A stretch of DNA of 64,000 nt from NCBI GenBank assembly GCA_029961685.1, contig JARWKL010000014.1, forward strand, positions 26,695,137 through 26,759,136, given 5' to 3'. Source of the stretch: Aristolochia californica (taxonomy: Eukaryota; Streptophyta; Magnoliopsida; Piperales; Aristolochiaceae). The notes beneath the pieces were generated by a model. The model saw only the letters and a program-made list of their open reading frames with translations, did not search any database and had not been told where the DNA came from. Positions 47,701 through 60,300 of this stretch are shown in pieces. A program made the translations under genes and the position numbers. Position 1 is the stretch's first letter. Each line of letters starts with the position of its first letter.

Positions 47701-50700
47701 CGATAGAAGAGGACCACTCAAATACGAGACTGGACCAACATGGAATTTCCAATGAGATAATTTCTCATGCCAATGCCGAACCACAGCACTTATGAACTTG
47801 GTGGATTGATGCATTTACTAGCAGAAGCTTCCCCTGTTGTTGAGAAGTTTTTGGCCCTGAATTCGTCTTTTAGGGACTGTGTCTTTACCCAATCAATTTT
47901 ATTGCTGCTAGCATAACCACTTGATTGTTTACCTCTTTATTCATTTAACACACACAAAATCTTTATGGTTTCTATTGCATGTTCAGTAATTCATATCAGT
48001 TCTTTTTTTCTTTTTGCATAAACAGTGATAATCCAGGTCTTTGTAGTGTGGTTCATCTCTCTCAGAAGAGTCCTGCTTATGATCTTCTCTCAAAAATGCT
48101 CGAGTAAGTTTTTTGAGTTCTTGTTGAACTCTCCTGATGCATATAGTAGGAAAGATAAAGGATATCAAGGTTTATTTTATTGTAGAAGTAAAAAAGCGAA
48201 AATGCTTTTTGCATATTATGATTTGGGAACAAAATTGATTGGTATACTGGAAGCACTGTGGGGTCATAACAAACGGGATAGCGTGACCCAAACAGTGGAG
48301 GAACCCAAATTGGAAGCTTAAAAGACTGAGGTTTGGAATGAAAGTATCCAGAAGGCATGAGTTTAGCCCCACATATTGTGGTGATTACAAGGTGCAATTA
48401 AAACAGTCCATTGAGTCTCTTTTCCCCAAATAGTAGAGATCAATGATATCATGCAATCATTGTCCACCACCTCGAACTCATACTCGTACTCCTACATTGG
48501 TCAGCATGGCTGCAGATGGGCTGGCCAGAGGAGGAACCACTCTGCCGTCTATAGTTGTTTGTTATTTCGAACTGTTGATTCCTATTTATATTCTGATTTT
48601 TTTTCTTTTTGTTGTTTTAGTTTGTTCTTGTTTTGCAGTTGCTCCTCTGTGCATCGTCTGTAGCCTCCTCTTTGATCATACTTTAAAAATATAAATGTTT
48701 AAGTGGTATCTTTGTTTAAACCTTCTTGTTACTGGGTCTGGAAATAGTTTATTGCATCTAAACATAGACCGTTAAATACAAACTAAAAGAATAATGTGGA
48801 AAGAAAAAATATGAGGATTTTGCTCACAGTGCAAACCCATTCTTCTTTGTGAAATTAGAACACGGAGCTGTTGGGCCTTTGGCTCAACATGGGGGTTTCA
48901 AGTGATATATAGGGTTCAAGTCTCACCAAATTAATGGATTGGGCCTTTGACTCAACATGGGGGTTTCAAGTGAGACATTGGGTTCAAGTCTCACCAAATT
49001 AAAGGATTGGGCCTTTGGCTCAACGGCCACATGGGGGAATTTCTAGTATGAGGTGGGTTCAAGTGTCACCAAGTTATGGGATTTCAACATTTAAAAAAAG
49101 TTTCATCAGATTATGGGGTTCCACATAGAAAAAAAGAAAGAAGTTAAAACGAGATTGCCTGTGGAGTGGATAATATGCGTTATCATGCAGAAGTAACGGA
49201 TTCAGGATATCCTCTGCAGTTTTCTTACTTTTTGTAGTTTAATTCTTCAGCCTTCTCACTCCTGCAAGTATCTTGTTACACTTAATATCAAGTTGCCTTG
49301 TGATGCCTTGTGCAGTTCCCAGGATCTAAGGGCAATTATCATATTTTTCATTTCAGTGCCAATTCTGTGAAGCATATAATGCCATAGTGAAAGTTAATAT
49401 TTTTCCTTCATGTGCAGATATGATCCAAGGAAGCGAATAACTGCAGCACAAGCTCTAGAGCATGAGTAATACTTCAAATTTTCATGTGCTATTTTCATTT
49501 AATGTGTTTATGTTTTGTTCCTTAACACAGTTTATTACTCTCTTAAACTCACAGGTATTTCCGTATGGATCCTCTGCCAGGGCGCAAGTAAGGATTTTGG
49601 GATTTTGTGCCCCCACAGGAAGTTACTATTTGCAATTAGCAAATGAAACTGTTGTTAACCTACTTCTCTTTGATGGCTTATATGCTTGGCTTGCAAGTGG
49701 GATACTTTAATGTACTTCAACAAGCTCATTTTTTTGTTTTGACACAGTGCCCTTGTACCTAGCCAACCGGGAGAAAGAGTTATCAACTACCCTGCTCGAC
49801 CAGTTGACACCGCCACTGATTTTGAGGGAACAACTAGTGTACAGCCTTCGCAACCGGTATCTTATTGCTTTTACTCATAAAAGTGCATGTGACGTACATT
49901 TTTGTTTATAATCTTAATTATACACACATACTAAGCCACAACCTTTTCCCCAGTGAGATTTGAATCCAATACCTCAAACTAGAAACACCTCCCTATGTGG
50001 CCATTGAGCTAGATAAGTGCTCGGCGGATTGCTTTTTACTTATAGAAAGTGTATAGTAGAAAGAGTTATATATGTTGCGTGGGATGATATACATTTGGTA
50101 AGACAGGATGTGTGCCATTAAATGTCATGTTTGAAGTTTTAAAAAAATCATATTGCTGGGAATTCAACATAAGCCCCACTATAAGATTCACATTGCTGGT
50201 CAATCAGTGGAAGAGTACTGGTAAAGGCCAATGGTGCTCTCTCTTTTACTAGACACATTCTTGACTATCCAATCTGTTTTCTACAGAGATCACAGGTGGT
50301 AAAGAGTGTTCATATAAAAAATACTTGGTAACTTTTGCCCCTACTTTGTCTAGATCTCAGTATATTATCTGTTCACGTCGGATGGTATGATCAAATTTCA
50401 GTGAAACAAAGAGAAAGGAAAAATGGCTATAATATTATGTTTAATTTCCAAATATGGCTCTCTTGGATGCCCTATTTCCTAATGGGGCCTGCCAGGTGTA
50501 ATATTTTTAAACATGGCCTTATAACTCAAATCTAATGGACAGTTGACAACCAATACTAAATCTTAATAGGAAAAATAAAATTAGTAACTGTTAAGGAATA
50601 GTTCCACATAGATTAGTGAGTATAAAGATCTTGAATTTATTAGTTGGTAAAGAGGTTTCCTAAGTTGGCTAGTCATTTTGGGATAGGGCCTTGGACCCAA

Positions 50701-52545
50701 TTTAACATGGTATCAGAGCGGGTACTTATATGTGGGCCTGCACCTAAACTATCTACTTGTAGAGCCACAAAAAAGAGGGCCTACACCTAAACTGCCTACT
50801 TCTAAATTACCCACTTGTAGAGCCTACTCCTAAATTATCCACTTGTAGAGCCACAAAAAAGGGTCTACACGTGAGGGGGAGTATTAAGGAATAGTCCCAT
50901 ATAGATTAGTGAGTATAAAGATCTTGAGTTTATTAGTTGGTAAAGAGGTTTCCTAAGTTGATTAGTCATTTTGGGATAGGGCCTTGGACCCAATTTAACA
51001 GTAACATTTCAAAAAATATTCCTTTTTTTATAAAGTATTAATTTTTTTTTCTTATACACAAGGAAGAAGCTAAGGGAGGGTAGGGGCTACCTTCTCATCC
51101 CTCCTGTTGAGCAAAGAAAGGGGACAGCAGAGCCTCTCCCCCTCTCTTTTTTGCTCAGTGGGAGAGCTTTGCCATCTGGTGGACAAGAGAACTGGGAGAG
51201 AGGAACTCCTTCCTCTGTGTGTACATTTTTTTGTGGACAGAGGGTTCCAATGTTGTTGCCCCCTCTGTTTGAGAGAAAAAAAAGGTGGGGGAAGCCTCCT
51301 CACTTTCATACAGATGGAGGGAACTTCCCCCTACATTATTTTTAATTTTTTGGAAACTAAATTTTCTTTAAAATTAATGACAAATTTACCTGAAACTTTA
51401 CAAAAAATTTATTGATTGTGTTTGGAATTTGGCAGTGTTTAGAAATTTGTTGGAGACTGACGTTACAGAAGGCTTATCTGTTGTAACCGAGCTGATGAAG
51501 ATGATCCTGCCCAGACTTCGAGGGTCTGGAAGCCTCCCTTCTCTCTGCCAATTTCTTCTCACCCGCTTCCTGTCAGCTCCTTCCTCTTTAGTCCCTTATT
51601 CCTGTAACTAACTGTCCTCAAGGGACAGCCCTGTTTCTGCTGCTGTTAGGTGGATCTGCCACACTATCTTCTTATAAAGCTGGAGTTCTTGAGATTTTTC
51701 TATTTGACTCTAGATCTTCAAATCTTCAAGCTCTCTTCGTAGGTGCTTTTCAAAACGACTTGACACTTTATTTTGCACAAGGTTTTGGTGTTGGTTTTGC
51801 CTGTTCTTCTTCATAGACCTTAAATTTGTGCCTCTTGAAGGAAATACATATGAAATGTTTGAATTGCAAATATTAGTTCAATAGCTTAAATTTTGTTATC
51901 ATTAAAATCTGGGATGTGAGTCAACCTAGGTCAACAAGCACAAGCAAGAGGAACAAACTAGGGAGGGGTCTTGTGATAACGAGGGATTGCATGGTCACCG
52001 TATTTTTAGCGAGAGAAGCTGCCAACTTTAGTTAATTGGAATAATCTTCATATGCTTCTCCTTTCAAGAGACGATGGTTGTGTATTATTTCATGTTTTAT
52101 GGGTTTTGGTTTTTAAAATTTTCAACTGTTTTGAGAGTTTTGCTAAGAGGTGATTTTTGTTTCAGGCATCTGGGAACTCAGTTCCTGGAAGTGTGTCAGC
52201 TGCATCTGTTGTGGCTCCAAGGCCAGTTCCACGGCAGATGCCCATAGTTGGAATGCGGGGAATGCCAGCTGCGGGGATGACAGCTTTCAATCTTGCTTCC
52301 CAAGCAGGCATGGGTGGTCTCAATCCTGGCAGCATCCCAATGCAACGAGGCCCAGCACCTCAAGCTCATCCACATCAGGTGATATACTCAAATATCATAG
52401 TGATTTTATTTGATGTCTTTATTTGGGTTTTTCATTTTAGCATGAACCTCTTATGTCTTTTCTTTAATAGATGAAACGAAAGGATCCTCCCGGCATGGGA
52501 ATGCAAAACACTGGATATCCTCCTCAGCAGAGAAAGCGTTTTTGA
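38744..52545 (+). CDS. CDKE-1: Cyclin-dependent kinase E (CDK8 orthologue, Mediator kinase)
   Basis: Kinase of the Mediator CDK8 module, acting in the nucleus with cyclin C, MED12 and MED13; the Arabidopsis gene is HUA ENHANCER 3. Fifteen coding exons: 38744-38959, 39895-40005, 40496-40599, 40715-40757, 44836-44934, 45343-45412, 45715-45809, 45915-45948, 46049-46133, 48026-48103, 49418-49465, 49555-49587, 49748-49856, 52166-52378, 52471-52545. All have GT-AG borders and consistent phase; the 1413 nt give 470 aa, the Arabidopsis length as I recall it. Seen: glycine loop GEGTYG (27-32), catalytic K52, the CDKE signature SPTAIRE (64-70), HRDLKPSN (149-156, D151), DFG (173-175) and [10 protein letters not shown]. 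From about 330 the tail is rich in Pro, Met, Gln and Ala and ends QQRKRF. Intron 4 (4.1 kb) contains a copia remnant; introns 9 and 13 contain TRIMs. No disruption is visible, so the gene looks functional. Confidence 0.96.
41482..43909 (-). mobile_element. Degenerate copia element in CDKE intron 4
   Basis: Lies antisense to CDKE. In order on the minus strand: a degenerate initiator-Met primer-binding site (43896-43909), a gag reading frame from 43843 to about 43340 ([45 protein letters not shown], typical copia gag), a GAG-pre-integrase segment around 42775-42490 ([14 protein letters not shown]), integrase pieces around 42430-42200, and the integrase C-terminal region at 41751-41482 ([31 protein letters not shown], split by no stop). 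Frames shift between pieces. RT, RNase H and a matching 3' LTR were not found. An old, truncated insertion. Confidence 0.85.
46161..46700 (-). mobile_element. TRIM copy in CDKE intron 9, antisense
   Basis: Same family as 50589-51000 but reversed. The LTR at 46161-46285 is followed by a polypurine complement (cttctcctcacg). The interior (46286-46643) is built of 45-55 bp tandem units around ggccctcttttgt.gctctacaagtgg. A degenerate primer-binding complement (cccgctctagtacca, 46647-46661) precedes the start of the other LTR, which is truncated after about 40 bp. Confidence 0.85.
48871..49080 (+). repeat. Three tandem SINE-like units, 68-bp period
   Basis: Units start ttgggccttt at 48871, 48939 and 49007. 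Each has a tRNA A-box-like tggctcaacatgg and a B-box-like gggttcaagtctc. They lie in CDKE intron 10. Confidence 0.65.
49925..50045 (-). mobile_element. tRNA-derived SINE-like fragment
   Basis: On the minus strand an A-box-like tagctcaatggcc and a B-box-like ggattcaaatctc are about 40 bp apart, as in a tRNA-related SINE head. It lies in CDKE intron 13. Confidence 0.55.
50589..51000 (+). mobile_element. Complete TRIM in CDKE intron 13
   Basis: Only 412 bp, with 119-bp LTRs (50589-50707 and 50882-51000) that are very similar. The primer-binding site tggtatcagagcggg starts at 50708, and a polypurine tract gtgagggggag ends at 50881. A perfect target duplication GTAAC lies at 50584-50588 and 51001-51005. 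The 174-bp interior is made of repeated ctacacctaaa..tacttgtagagcc units and codes for nothing. Confidence 0.95.
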
Positions 52546-53325
52546 GGTTTGTTCTTACCAGTTTAAGGGATCTACAAGTGTAAATAACATGCTGTGTACT
52601 TCAAATCATCACTTAGTGGAGATAGGACCAAATTGATGGGTGGCAGTGTTTTCTGTAGATATTATATGTACCAATAGCATCACTTGTTCGAATTTTCAGT
52701 AGGCAGAAATTCATGTTCACTAATTCAGGATTTGATTCTCCACCCTGTAGACATTCTGGATATGAGTGCAGGATTATTTAATTAAATGAAAGCATAATTG
52801 GATCCATTCACTTTCTATGGACTATGTATTATGATCTTATTTATGTTTTTCCTTGTTTAATCACCTGTTTGATTAGATTGGATTGCAAAATAGAGTTTTG
52901 AAGATGCATTCTTCATAGCAGTCAAGAGCCATCTGCAGAATTCAGCTTGCAGCTAGTTCTTCATTTTGTGGCACAGGGTATTGGAAGTGGAGAAAAGTAG
53001 AATTACATACAAGTGAAAGGACCTGGACCCTTCAGAAATCGAAAGAATTAAATCCACTGGAAAGTTCATGAGATGACATTTTCTCCTGAGCAGGAGAAAT
53101 GAGAGTGATATTACCTATTTGCTCCCTTTAACTGTGTGGCTTAGTGAATCGGTCCTTCTCTAAGACTTCCTTTGTGCAGGATAAACATTTGAGACACTAC
53201 AAAGTAGGGATGGAGGTAAAAATCCAAGACATCTCTCAGCCTCAGGTTTATCTAAAGAGGTTGAATTGGTTAAATCTACAAACCCAGGTATCATACAAGA
53301 AGTAAAACCTAGTCGGATGTTTAAC
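52546..53325 (+). other. CDKE 3' UTR and downstream intergenic
   Basis: The first few hundred bases are presumably the CDKE 3' UTR. A TA-rich ttaattaaatgaaa at about 52777 could be its polyadenylation region. No further gene is seen. Confidence 0.4.
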
Positions 53326-54425
53326 GTCGATATCGTCATCAACTGAGCCAAGTAGGGCATTGTTACCGATCACTAAAATGACTTGGTTGAATTGGATAAT
53401 TGATGCTGTAATACTTTTACTGATATTGGTTTATTAAATTGTCTACTGGCTACGGTTCTGTACCAGTATTTGTTAACAAAACATGGACAAACATTAACGC
53501 CCTGTTAGTGCTCCTGGTTGAAAATTTATATCTCACGAAAAACTAGAAATATTTTTTCTACGATACACATTTTCAAGAAACTTTCAGATAAAAATCATTA
53601 TCAGTGCCTTACTAGGAAATTACATGGAAAATTTTAAAAAATTCTAAGGAAAATTAAATAGATTTGTTAGTAGTGTATTTTTTTTAAAAAAAATATTAAT
53701 AATCAATCTCATACATTACTATACTTATCCGATAAATTTTCAGTAAAATAAAATATTTACCGGATTATTATCACGTAACGGTTTAAAAATGGAAAATTGC
53801 GTGTAAAATGTGAGTAAAGAATTGGAGTAAAATAGTCGTGGTCGGCAGGATTCGAACCTGCGCGGGCAGAGCCCACGTTGATATCGTCATCAACTGAGCC
53901 AAGTAGGGCATTGTTACCGATCACTAAAATGACTTGGTTGAATTGGATAATTAATGCTGTAATACTTTTACTGATATTGGTTTATTAAATTGTCCACTGG
54001 CTACGGTACTGCACCAGTATTTGTTAACAAAACATGGACAAACATTAACGCCCTGTTAGTGCCCCTGGTTGACAATTTATATCTCACGAAAAACTAGAAA
54101 TATTTTTCCTACGATACACATTTTCAAGAAACTTTCAGATAAAAGTCATTATAAGTGCCTTAGTAGGAAATTACATGGAAAATTTTAAAAAATTCTAAGG
54201 AAAATTAAATAGATTTGTTAGTAGTGTATTTTTTTTAAAAAATATTAATAATCAATCTCATACATTACTATACTTATCCGATAAATTTTCAGTAAAATAA
54301 AATATTTACCGGATTATTATCACGTAACGGTTTAAAAATGGAAAATTGCGTGTAAAATGTGAGTAAAGAATTGGAGTAAAATAGTCGTGGTCGGCAGGAT
54401 TCGAACCTGCGCGGGCAGAGCCCAC
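53326..54425. repeat. 551-bp tandem duplication cutting a tRNA gene
   Basis: Copy 1 (53326-53876) and copy 2 (53877-about 54425) are about 98% identical by eye, with small indels. Both end inside the tRNA-Ser sequence at gagcccac. Confidence 0.92.
53836..53876 (-). pseudogene. Truncated tRNA-Ser, 3' half only
   Basis: The 41 bases match the 3' half of the intact tRNA-Ser at 54386 (T-arm and acceptor 3' strand). The 5' half, with D-arm and anticodon, is replaced by the start of the next tandem copy. Confidence 0.92.
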
Positions 54426-54467
54426 ATGATTTCTAGTCATGCCCGATAACCACTCCGGCACGACCAC
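54386..54467 (-). tRNA. tRNA-Ser (AGA anticodon)
   Basis: 82 nt, the usual length for a plant class II tRNA-Ser. The acceptor stem GTGGTCG/CGACCAC pairs perfectly with discriminator G. The anticodon loop ACTAGAAAT gives anticodon AGA, which reads UCU and related Ser codons after A34-to-I editing. A long variable arm (gtgggctctgcccgc) and a B box ggttcgaatcc are present. No intron. A TTTT terminator lies just downstream on the minus strand (about 54378-54381). Confidence 0.97.
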
Positions 54468-57175
54468 TGATTGTGAAAAGCCGGTTTCACTAACGAAGAT
54501 AATACAATCATAACTGAAAAAGGAAAAATTTGCAGGCTTTATGTCTCTTCCTCTTCTTCTCTAAGAAGAACAACTATTATGAGACTGGAAAATGATTCAG
54601 AACGGTTGTCATTCTTTTTTTGTTTAACAGCTTCCTGGATTTGCACCAGTGAAAGTAAAAGCTGACAGGAACAACTCACAGAAGCTAACCCAGAGCACAA
54701 ATCAAACCTCAGCTAGTAGAAGATTATATAATCTTCGCATACAGTAAGTAGTACTGGGTACAATCTTCGTTCTCACTTTACAGAAAGGAATTACAGAAAC
54801 AGTCAAAACGAATTTAATAAACCTTCCTCTTCCCTGTTGCAATTATTTCAAAAGCACTGTCATGGTATCAGAACCCATTACTCACTTGTGTTTCTTCCCT
54901 ACTGAGTTTCGTACGAAAAAGGGAGGGGAAAATCAGTGGCGTATCGTCTTTATCATCGAAGAATTTAAAGTTTTAACTGTGGCAAGCACGGAGAGACAGC
55001 AACAACTCAAGCTCATGAATTGCTTTCAGAAGGGTCTGCTTTTCCTATTGAAATCGCATGAAGAATCGTTATCACCAGCAAAAAGGATTGTGTTCAGTTC
55101 ATCAGAGAGAGAGAGAGAGAGAGAGAGTAATCCACAGACTTTAATTGGGGTATCAGTAATCTTTGCCAATGCATATCACTAGTGACAGACTTGCAGAAGA
55201 TGGGACGAATCAAAGAACAAATATGTTAAAAAAAAAATGGTAAACTAGAAGATTTAATACATTCTCTTCTTTCCTTTCTCTCCTTCTGTACTAAATGTTA
55301 ATTATCAATGTAATTAACCTATCATCAAGTTGCAGTCTTCAGGTGTAATCACATTGAATTTGTTTTGAATTTATTTGAGCCAAACTTGTCCTTCTATTAA
55401 TTGGACAAGTATATAGTGCAGGTTGACATTGACATACTTGGAAAGAAAACCAGTTTCAATGCAAAATAACAAGTAGAACTACTGACATATTGTCATATTT
55501 TGTTTCAAAGAAATATGTTGAAGAATGTAATAGTTTGTATGGTTATGAACTTAATGAAATCATAGATAGGATAGTCTCTAAAATCATGGGGAAAAGCAAG
55601 TTTGAGGGATTCATTTTAAACCTAACTTCATTATCATATAAGATAGAATTGTAGTTATTAGAATAGGTAATGGAAAACATGGTGTCAAGATTGTATGGAG
55701 AAACATTAATAACTCACATTTAAGAAATTTCCATGAAATGTTAAGGTTAATAGTTGAGAAACTTATAAGAAGCAAATAAAATTTCATTAAATAACTTATT
55801 CAAACCAAACACTAAATCATGTGCAGATCCACACAATTCTCTATACCCTTAAAATGGGTATATGCAAGAGCATATGTTTTCTTTTATTTTTTTTATTAAG
55901 ACTCAAATCAGCATGGGCCAAAGATTAGGGAGGCAGTGGCAAGTCACCTTGATTTAGTTTTTTTTTTTTTTTGGAGGGGTGGGGGTTGTCTAATGTATTA
56001 GGAATTCACATAACCCAAAGAAGACTAATTCCACTAGAGAGGAACATCTTAATTACTAATATGGTTATATGTACGATTAATCCAATACAAAAAACCATTT
56101 GGTGTAAAATATGTGAAACGGTTAAGATAACCATTTTGCACCAAATGATTTTTCATATTAGATCAGCCATTTGGTTATATGACATGTTTTTAGGCATTCC
56201 AAGGACTTCAGACCTCAAACCTCCGTATGTTTTATTCCACAATTGTTTAAACAATAAAAATTCTAAAAAACATCATGAATAGATAAGAAGTTTTTGATAA
56301 AGTTAGCATCTAAGTTATTGATATGTTTAGGAGTTTATAATCATTAGCTTGAAAAAATTACTATAAAAAATGAAGGTTTAAGAAAGTAGTAATAGAATCA
56401 TATTTTTCCAACATGATTCAATTTTTTTTTTTTTTTTTTTTTTTGAAAAGGGTGTAAATCCCTAATAACAAGAGATTACTCCCTCTTTGTTGCCAAATTT
56501 ACAAATCTCGGAATGTGAAATCAAATACAAGAGAAATTTTTTTTTCTAGAATCTCCTGAAAAAATGTTCCAATGTCACCACGGGAAAGAGGATGCAAGTT
56601 CAAACATAAACTGGTAATAAAAGTTCTAATTAGTTGGATGATATGAACAATAAAAAGCCAAACCACCATTTCAAAAAAGAAAAAAAAAGCCAAACCGTTT
56701 GTATCAATAAACTGACATTTAAGAAGGTGCAATCTATTCTTTGTTCTCTGATGTGTGTAAATGAGCAACTAAGTCTCTGAGAGCTGACAAAGGAATAGAA
56801 CAGCATCAAAATCAACAAGCAGAACGTAGAAGAGCAGGCTAATGACTACATTCACATTACAAACAACCCAATCAGGTTACAGATAGAATGATACAAATGT
56901 ATATCGATCCAGTCCAGTCACTGATCTACCATAACAATAAAAAGATGAACACTCTGGAACATGGGGACAAGGTAAGAGGAAAGAGAACATACAGTCTGAC
57001 AAAGAAAGGCTCCAAAAGCAAATGCTATGTCTTTGGTGCCTGTAACAATAAACGATGATTTGATTTCTCATCGTCATACCAATTCACACAATTTTCATGT
57101 AATTACACCGAATACAAGATTCACATATCCAAGAGGGCAAAAAATCTTGAAAGAGGAGCGTTAAGTACAAGCTTC
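54468..57175. other. Intergenic, no gene seen
   Basis: Contains an LTR primer-binding-like tggtatcagaaccc near 54864, a (GA)n repeat (55103-55127), T-rich runs (55960, 56430) and a small inverted repeat (accatttggtgtaaaat with its complement, about 56094-56152). The rightmost few hundred bases may be the 3' UTR of the minus-strand gene at 57176. Confidence 0.45.
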
Positions 57176-57370
57176 TTATTTCCCGAACTGTTGCAAATCA
57201 ATTCTCCAAGCTGATGCTAAATGTAGCATGAGCTGCTCAGCTGACACTCCCTCCCAATCTTCAGGTGGCTCCAGTGTCGATGCCTCATGCAGACTCATTA
57301 AAAGTTCTCTTTTGAGTTCCAGTGGAATGCCCAAGAAATCAGCACCATTCTCCATTACTAATTCTGACAA
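57176..57370 (-). CDS. Terminal exon of an unidentified protein gene
   Basis: A 64-codon exon plus stop on the minus strand, preceded by a good acceptor (cttgcag) and starting in phase 0. The encoded peptide is well-mixed and acidic-hydrophobic: LSELVMENGADFLGIPLEL, then RELLMSLHEA, then LEPPEDWEGVSAEQLMLHLA and WRIDLQQFGK at the C-terminus. It reads like a conserved helical protein end, not a transposon. I do not recognise the family. The preceding exon must lie at higher coordinates on the minus strand, beyond a long intron or outside the window; I could not find it between 57.4 and 62.5 kb. Confidence 0.6.
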   Translation of the reverse strand: MSELVMENGADFLGIPLELKRELLMSLHEASTLEPPEDWEGVSAEQLMLHLASAWRIDLQQFGK

Positions 57371-60300
57371 CTGCAAGACCAAGAATATTGAAGAAGTGAT
57401 CAGCTTAAGACCAGCATAACATCTATCCGCATATTTACATAGGGAATAGACTCAAAGTGACTGTAATGTATGAATTGAGCAACCAATAGAACATTAAAAA
57501 TTGTTTCAATTAATTAGATCTGAGCACTAAGAACAACCTGGCTTTTAATATCTGGAACCAGTTAGTACCTTCAACCCACTACCGGAAATAGTACCCACCT
57601 TAATCTTTAACACTCCCTGCCCATACAGCCAATCAGGGCTTCACGCATGGAGGCAAACAACTAGAACCACCTAAGAAGATGGATTGGCCTTAATCTCAAT
57701 ATTTTTCCATTTTGATATTCATTTTTTGGTTCTCTTCACTTTTCATTTTTCTCACATTGCCAAATACGCCTCATCTTCAAGTGTATCTCTAGGAATGTCC
57801 AGATCCAGGCACATGAGTCCTAAGGAAGTACTTATTTGGATGGTGAAATAATATTCACTGTTACATTAAGCAGCGACTATTTGCTGGACGTAAGTTTCTA
57901 AATGTCACGCTAATCAGTTAGAATGGAGGATTTCCAGAGTGTTAACTCTGATTGGTTTCTGTAGCAAAAACAGTCATCATTCAGAACTTCAGATGACATA
58001 TAGAAATTATTTTCTAGATAAAATGTAGCATCTGTTGAAACCAGTCATGACAGAGCCACAGGTGGCCTAAGTATCTAAGCTAAATTTTGGAGGTGCTTGA
58101 AACTCTGAAACTGCTCATGGTTTTAGGACTTGGCAGGTCAACCTGCAATTTCCGCTGGGTCAAACTGCTTTTGGAGAAGATAGGTCGTGTCCACGAGCCA
58201 GACTCGCCCTTTGTCTAGGAGTCGCCACTAACTTGCCTCGAGAATTGAATCAACTTGAGTGGCCCAACCCGGGTTTCAAGGGACCAAGTCGGATCCCAAG
58301 TCCTGAGTTCAGAACCATGAAACTACATGAGACCAAGTTTTTTCCTATTTGGAGCAATGTACACAAGGACAATTACATTTTTTATGTACAAAAACTTTTT
58401 TTTTGGTACGATAAAGCTGCTATTGACAAAAAAGAATTTTTTATTATTTTATTTCTTTTCTTTGTTCAGTTTTGCTTGTGTTCTGGCATTCTATATCTTT
58501 AGCAATGTGATGTTAACAAAAATCTCATCACTACAGACACATAAGTAGACAGAAGAGGAATCAGGCCTCAACAAATAGAGAGAGAAAAACCTGTTATACA
58601 TGACATCCACCCAGGCTTTGGAAACTTGATTTGCAAACTAACACTAAGACCTGGTCCTAGACTAATCAACCAGAGTCAAATGCAACATAATTGGTGGACT
58701 CGCGATACAATGATACTATCAAAACACGAAAGGCATTCACTTTGAGATAATACTCAAAATATTGTCGGAGCCTTGGCTCATATATGTTATTTTTGTTAAG
58801 TGCCATTGTGCAACGGACTGCAGCTGCCTGCAGTCCATGGAACAATTGGCGCTACACAATAGACAGGAAATCTTAGATAGAGACGGGTGCACTAGTGAGA
58901 GAGAAACTCCTTCCAAAAGAGGGGGGTCACACAGCCAGCATGCATGCAGGGCAGCACTCATGGACATGCATGGGAAGCAGCAGTTCCTGCATGTTGAGGC
59001 ATCAGCACAAGCTCAGCCCGCATGCATCAATTGGTGAAAGCATTCCAGTCGCCTCCTCGTTGGCTTGTCTCAAGTGCTCTCTTAATTCCCAGAGTGAATA
59101 AGAGAACGCTTGAGATGAATGCAGTCAACTGGGGGTGTATTGAAAAGGTCTTCCATTTACCCTACGTTGGCCAGCAAAATTTACTATTATGAGAGATAAG
59201 TCCATCTTTTTATGATTGTTCCACAAGTATTCACAACTTGGCAGTAGGGAGAGGCAGGAGATTCAGATATTGTTCTTCTCCCACTTGGCATTTTCCACAA
59301 ATGCTTGAGAAGATCAAAGATTTTTTATTTTTATTTTTGAACAAGAAGATCACTTGTATCCAGCCTCATAGAGCAACGACCATTTGATTGATTCTTAGGC
59401 TAGGAAAGGGGTCTTTCAGCCACACCTAACTGTGGGATACCCCTTGTTAGATACTTTTCTCCTTTATCTTTTCTTTTTCAAGAAAGGCGTGATTCATTAA
59501 CAGCCTGAATGCAGCAAAATATATCATTGAGGCAGATCCTTTACATGAGAGATAGGAGGGAAACCCATTAGCACAGCGAGGTACATGAGTCCAAAGATGG
59601 ACTACACTATGACACAGGTTTTAGTTCTCCTTTGTTCCTTTTTTCTCTTGTCTCTCTCCTATGAGAGCACTATATAGTATCTCTCCTTTCACCTAATTCT
59701 CGCTCTCTTCAATTAAAAAGGTGTAAGAAGCCAGAAAAGAGGAAAAAACACTCTCTACATAGGTGGGTGAATGAATTTTGTGAAGAGTCGTAAAGTGGGC
59801 CCATGTTGTCAAACAATGAGTGGCTTCATGCTATAGATTTAATAGGAAGAATAAACAATCAAAAAGAGGAAGAGTAAAGCCTTAGTTAATTTTAAAAAGA
59901 AGCCTTTCTACCCTGTCAATGAACCATGTTCTCTACTTATAATTAAAGTGGGTTAGTTAAGGCAAAGTATGAATTGAAGGACTCCACCAGACAAGGTGGT
60001 AAGCTCGTTCTCTGTTGCAGCAATACTGAGGGAAAATTTGTGGGGCCAATGAATGCAATCATGAGTTTTCTTCTGTCAAACCTCAGCTTAGTAAGAACAA
60101 CATAGAGAGATGCCAATATCAAATGGTCATCTATTAAAATCCATGATGTAAAAGCGCCTGTCCATTGTTTTCTGGGAGGATGGGAAAGGAGGAGTGGGAA
60201 GCAGTTGGTGCTGATATTAAAGATTGGTATCTTACCACTTCCAGAATACAAGGGACTCAGACAAACTGAACTATTCAATCTACTCATATTTACTCAAATC

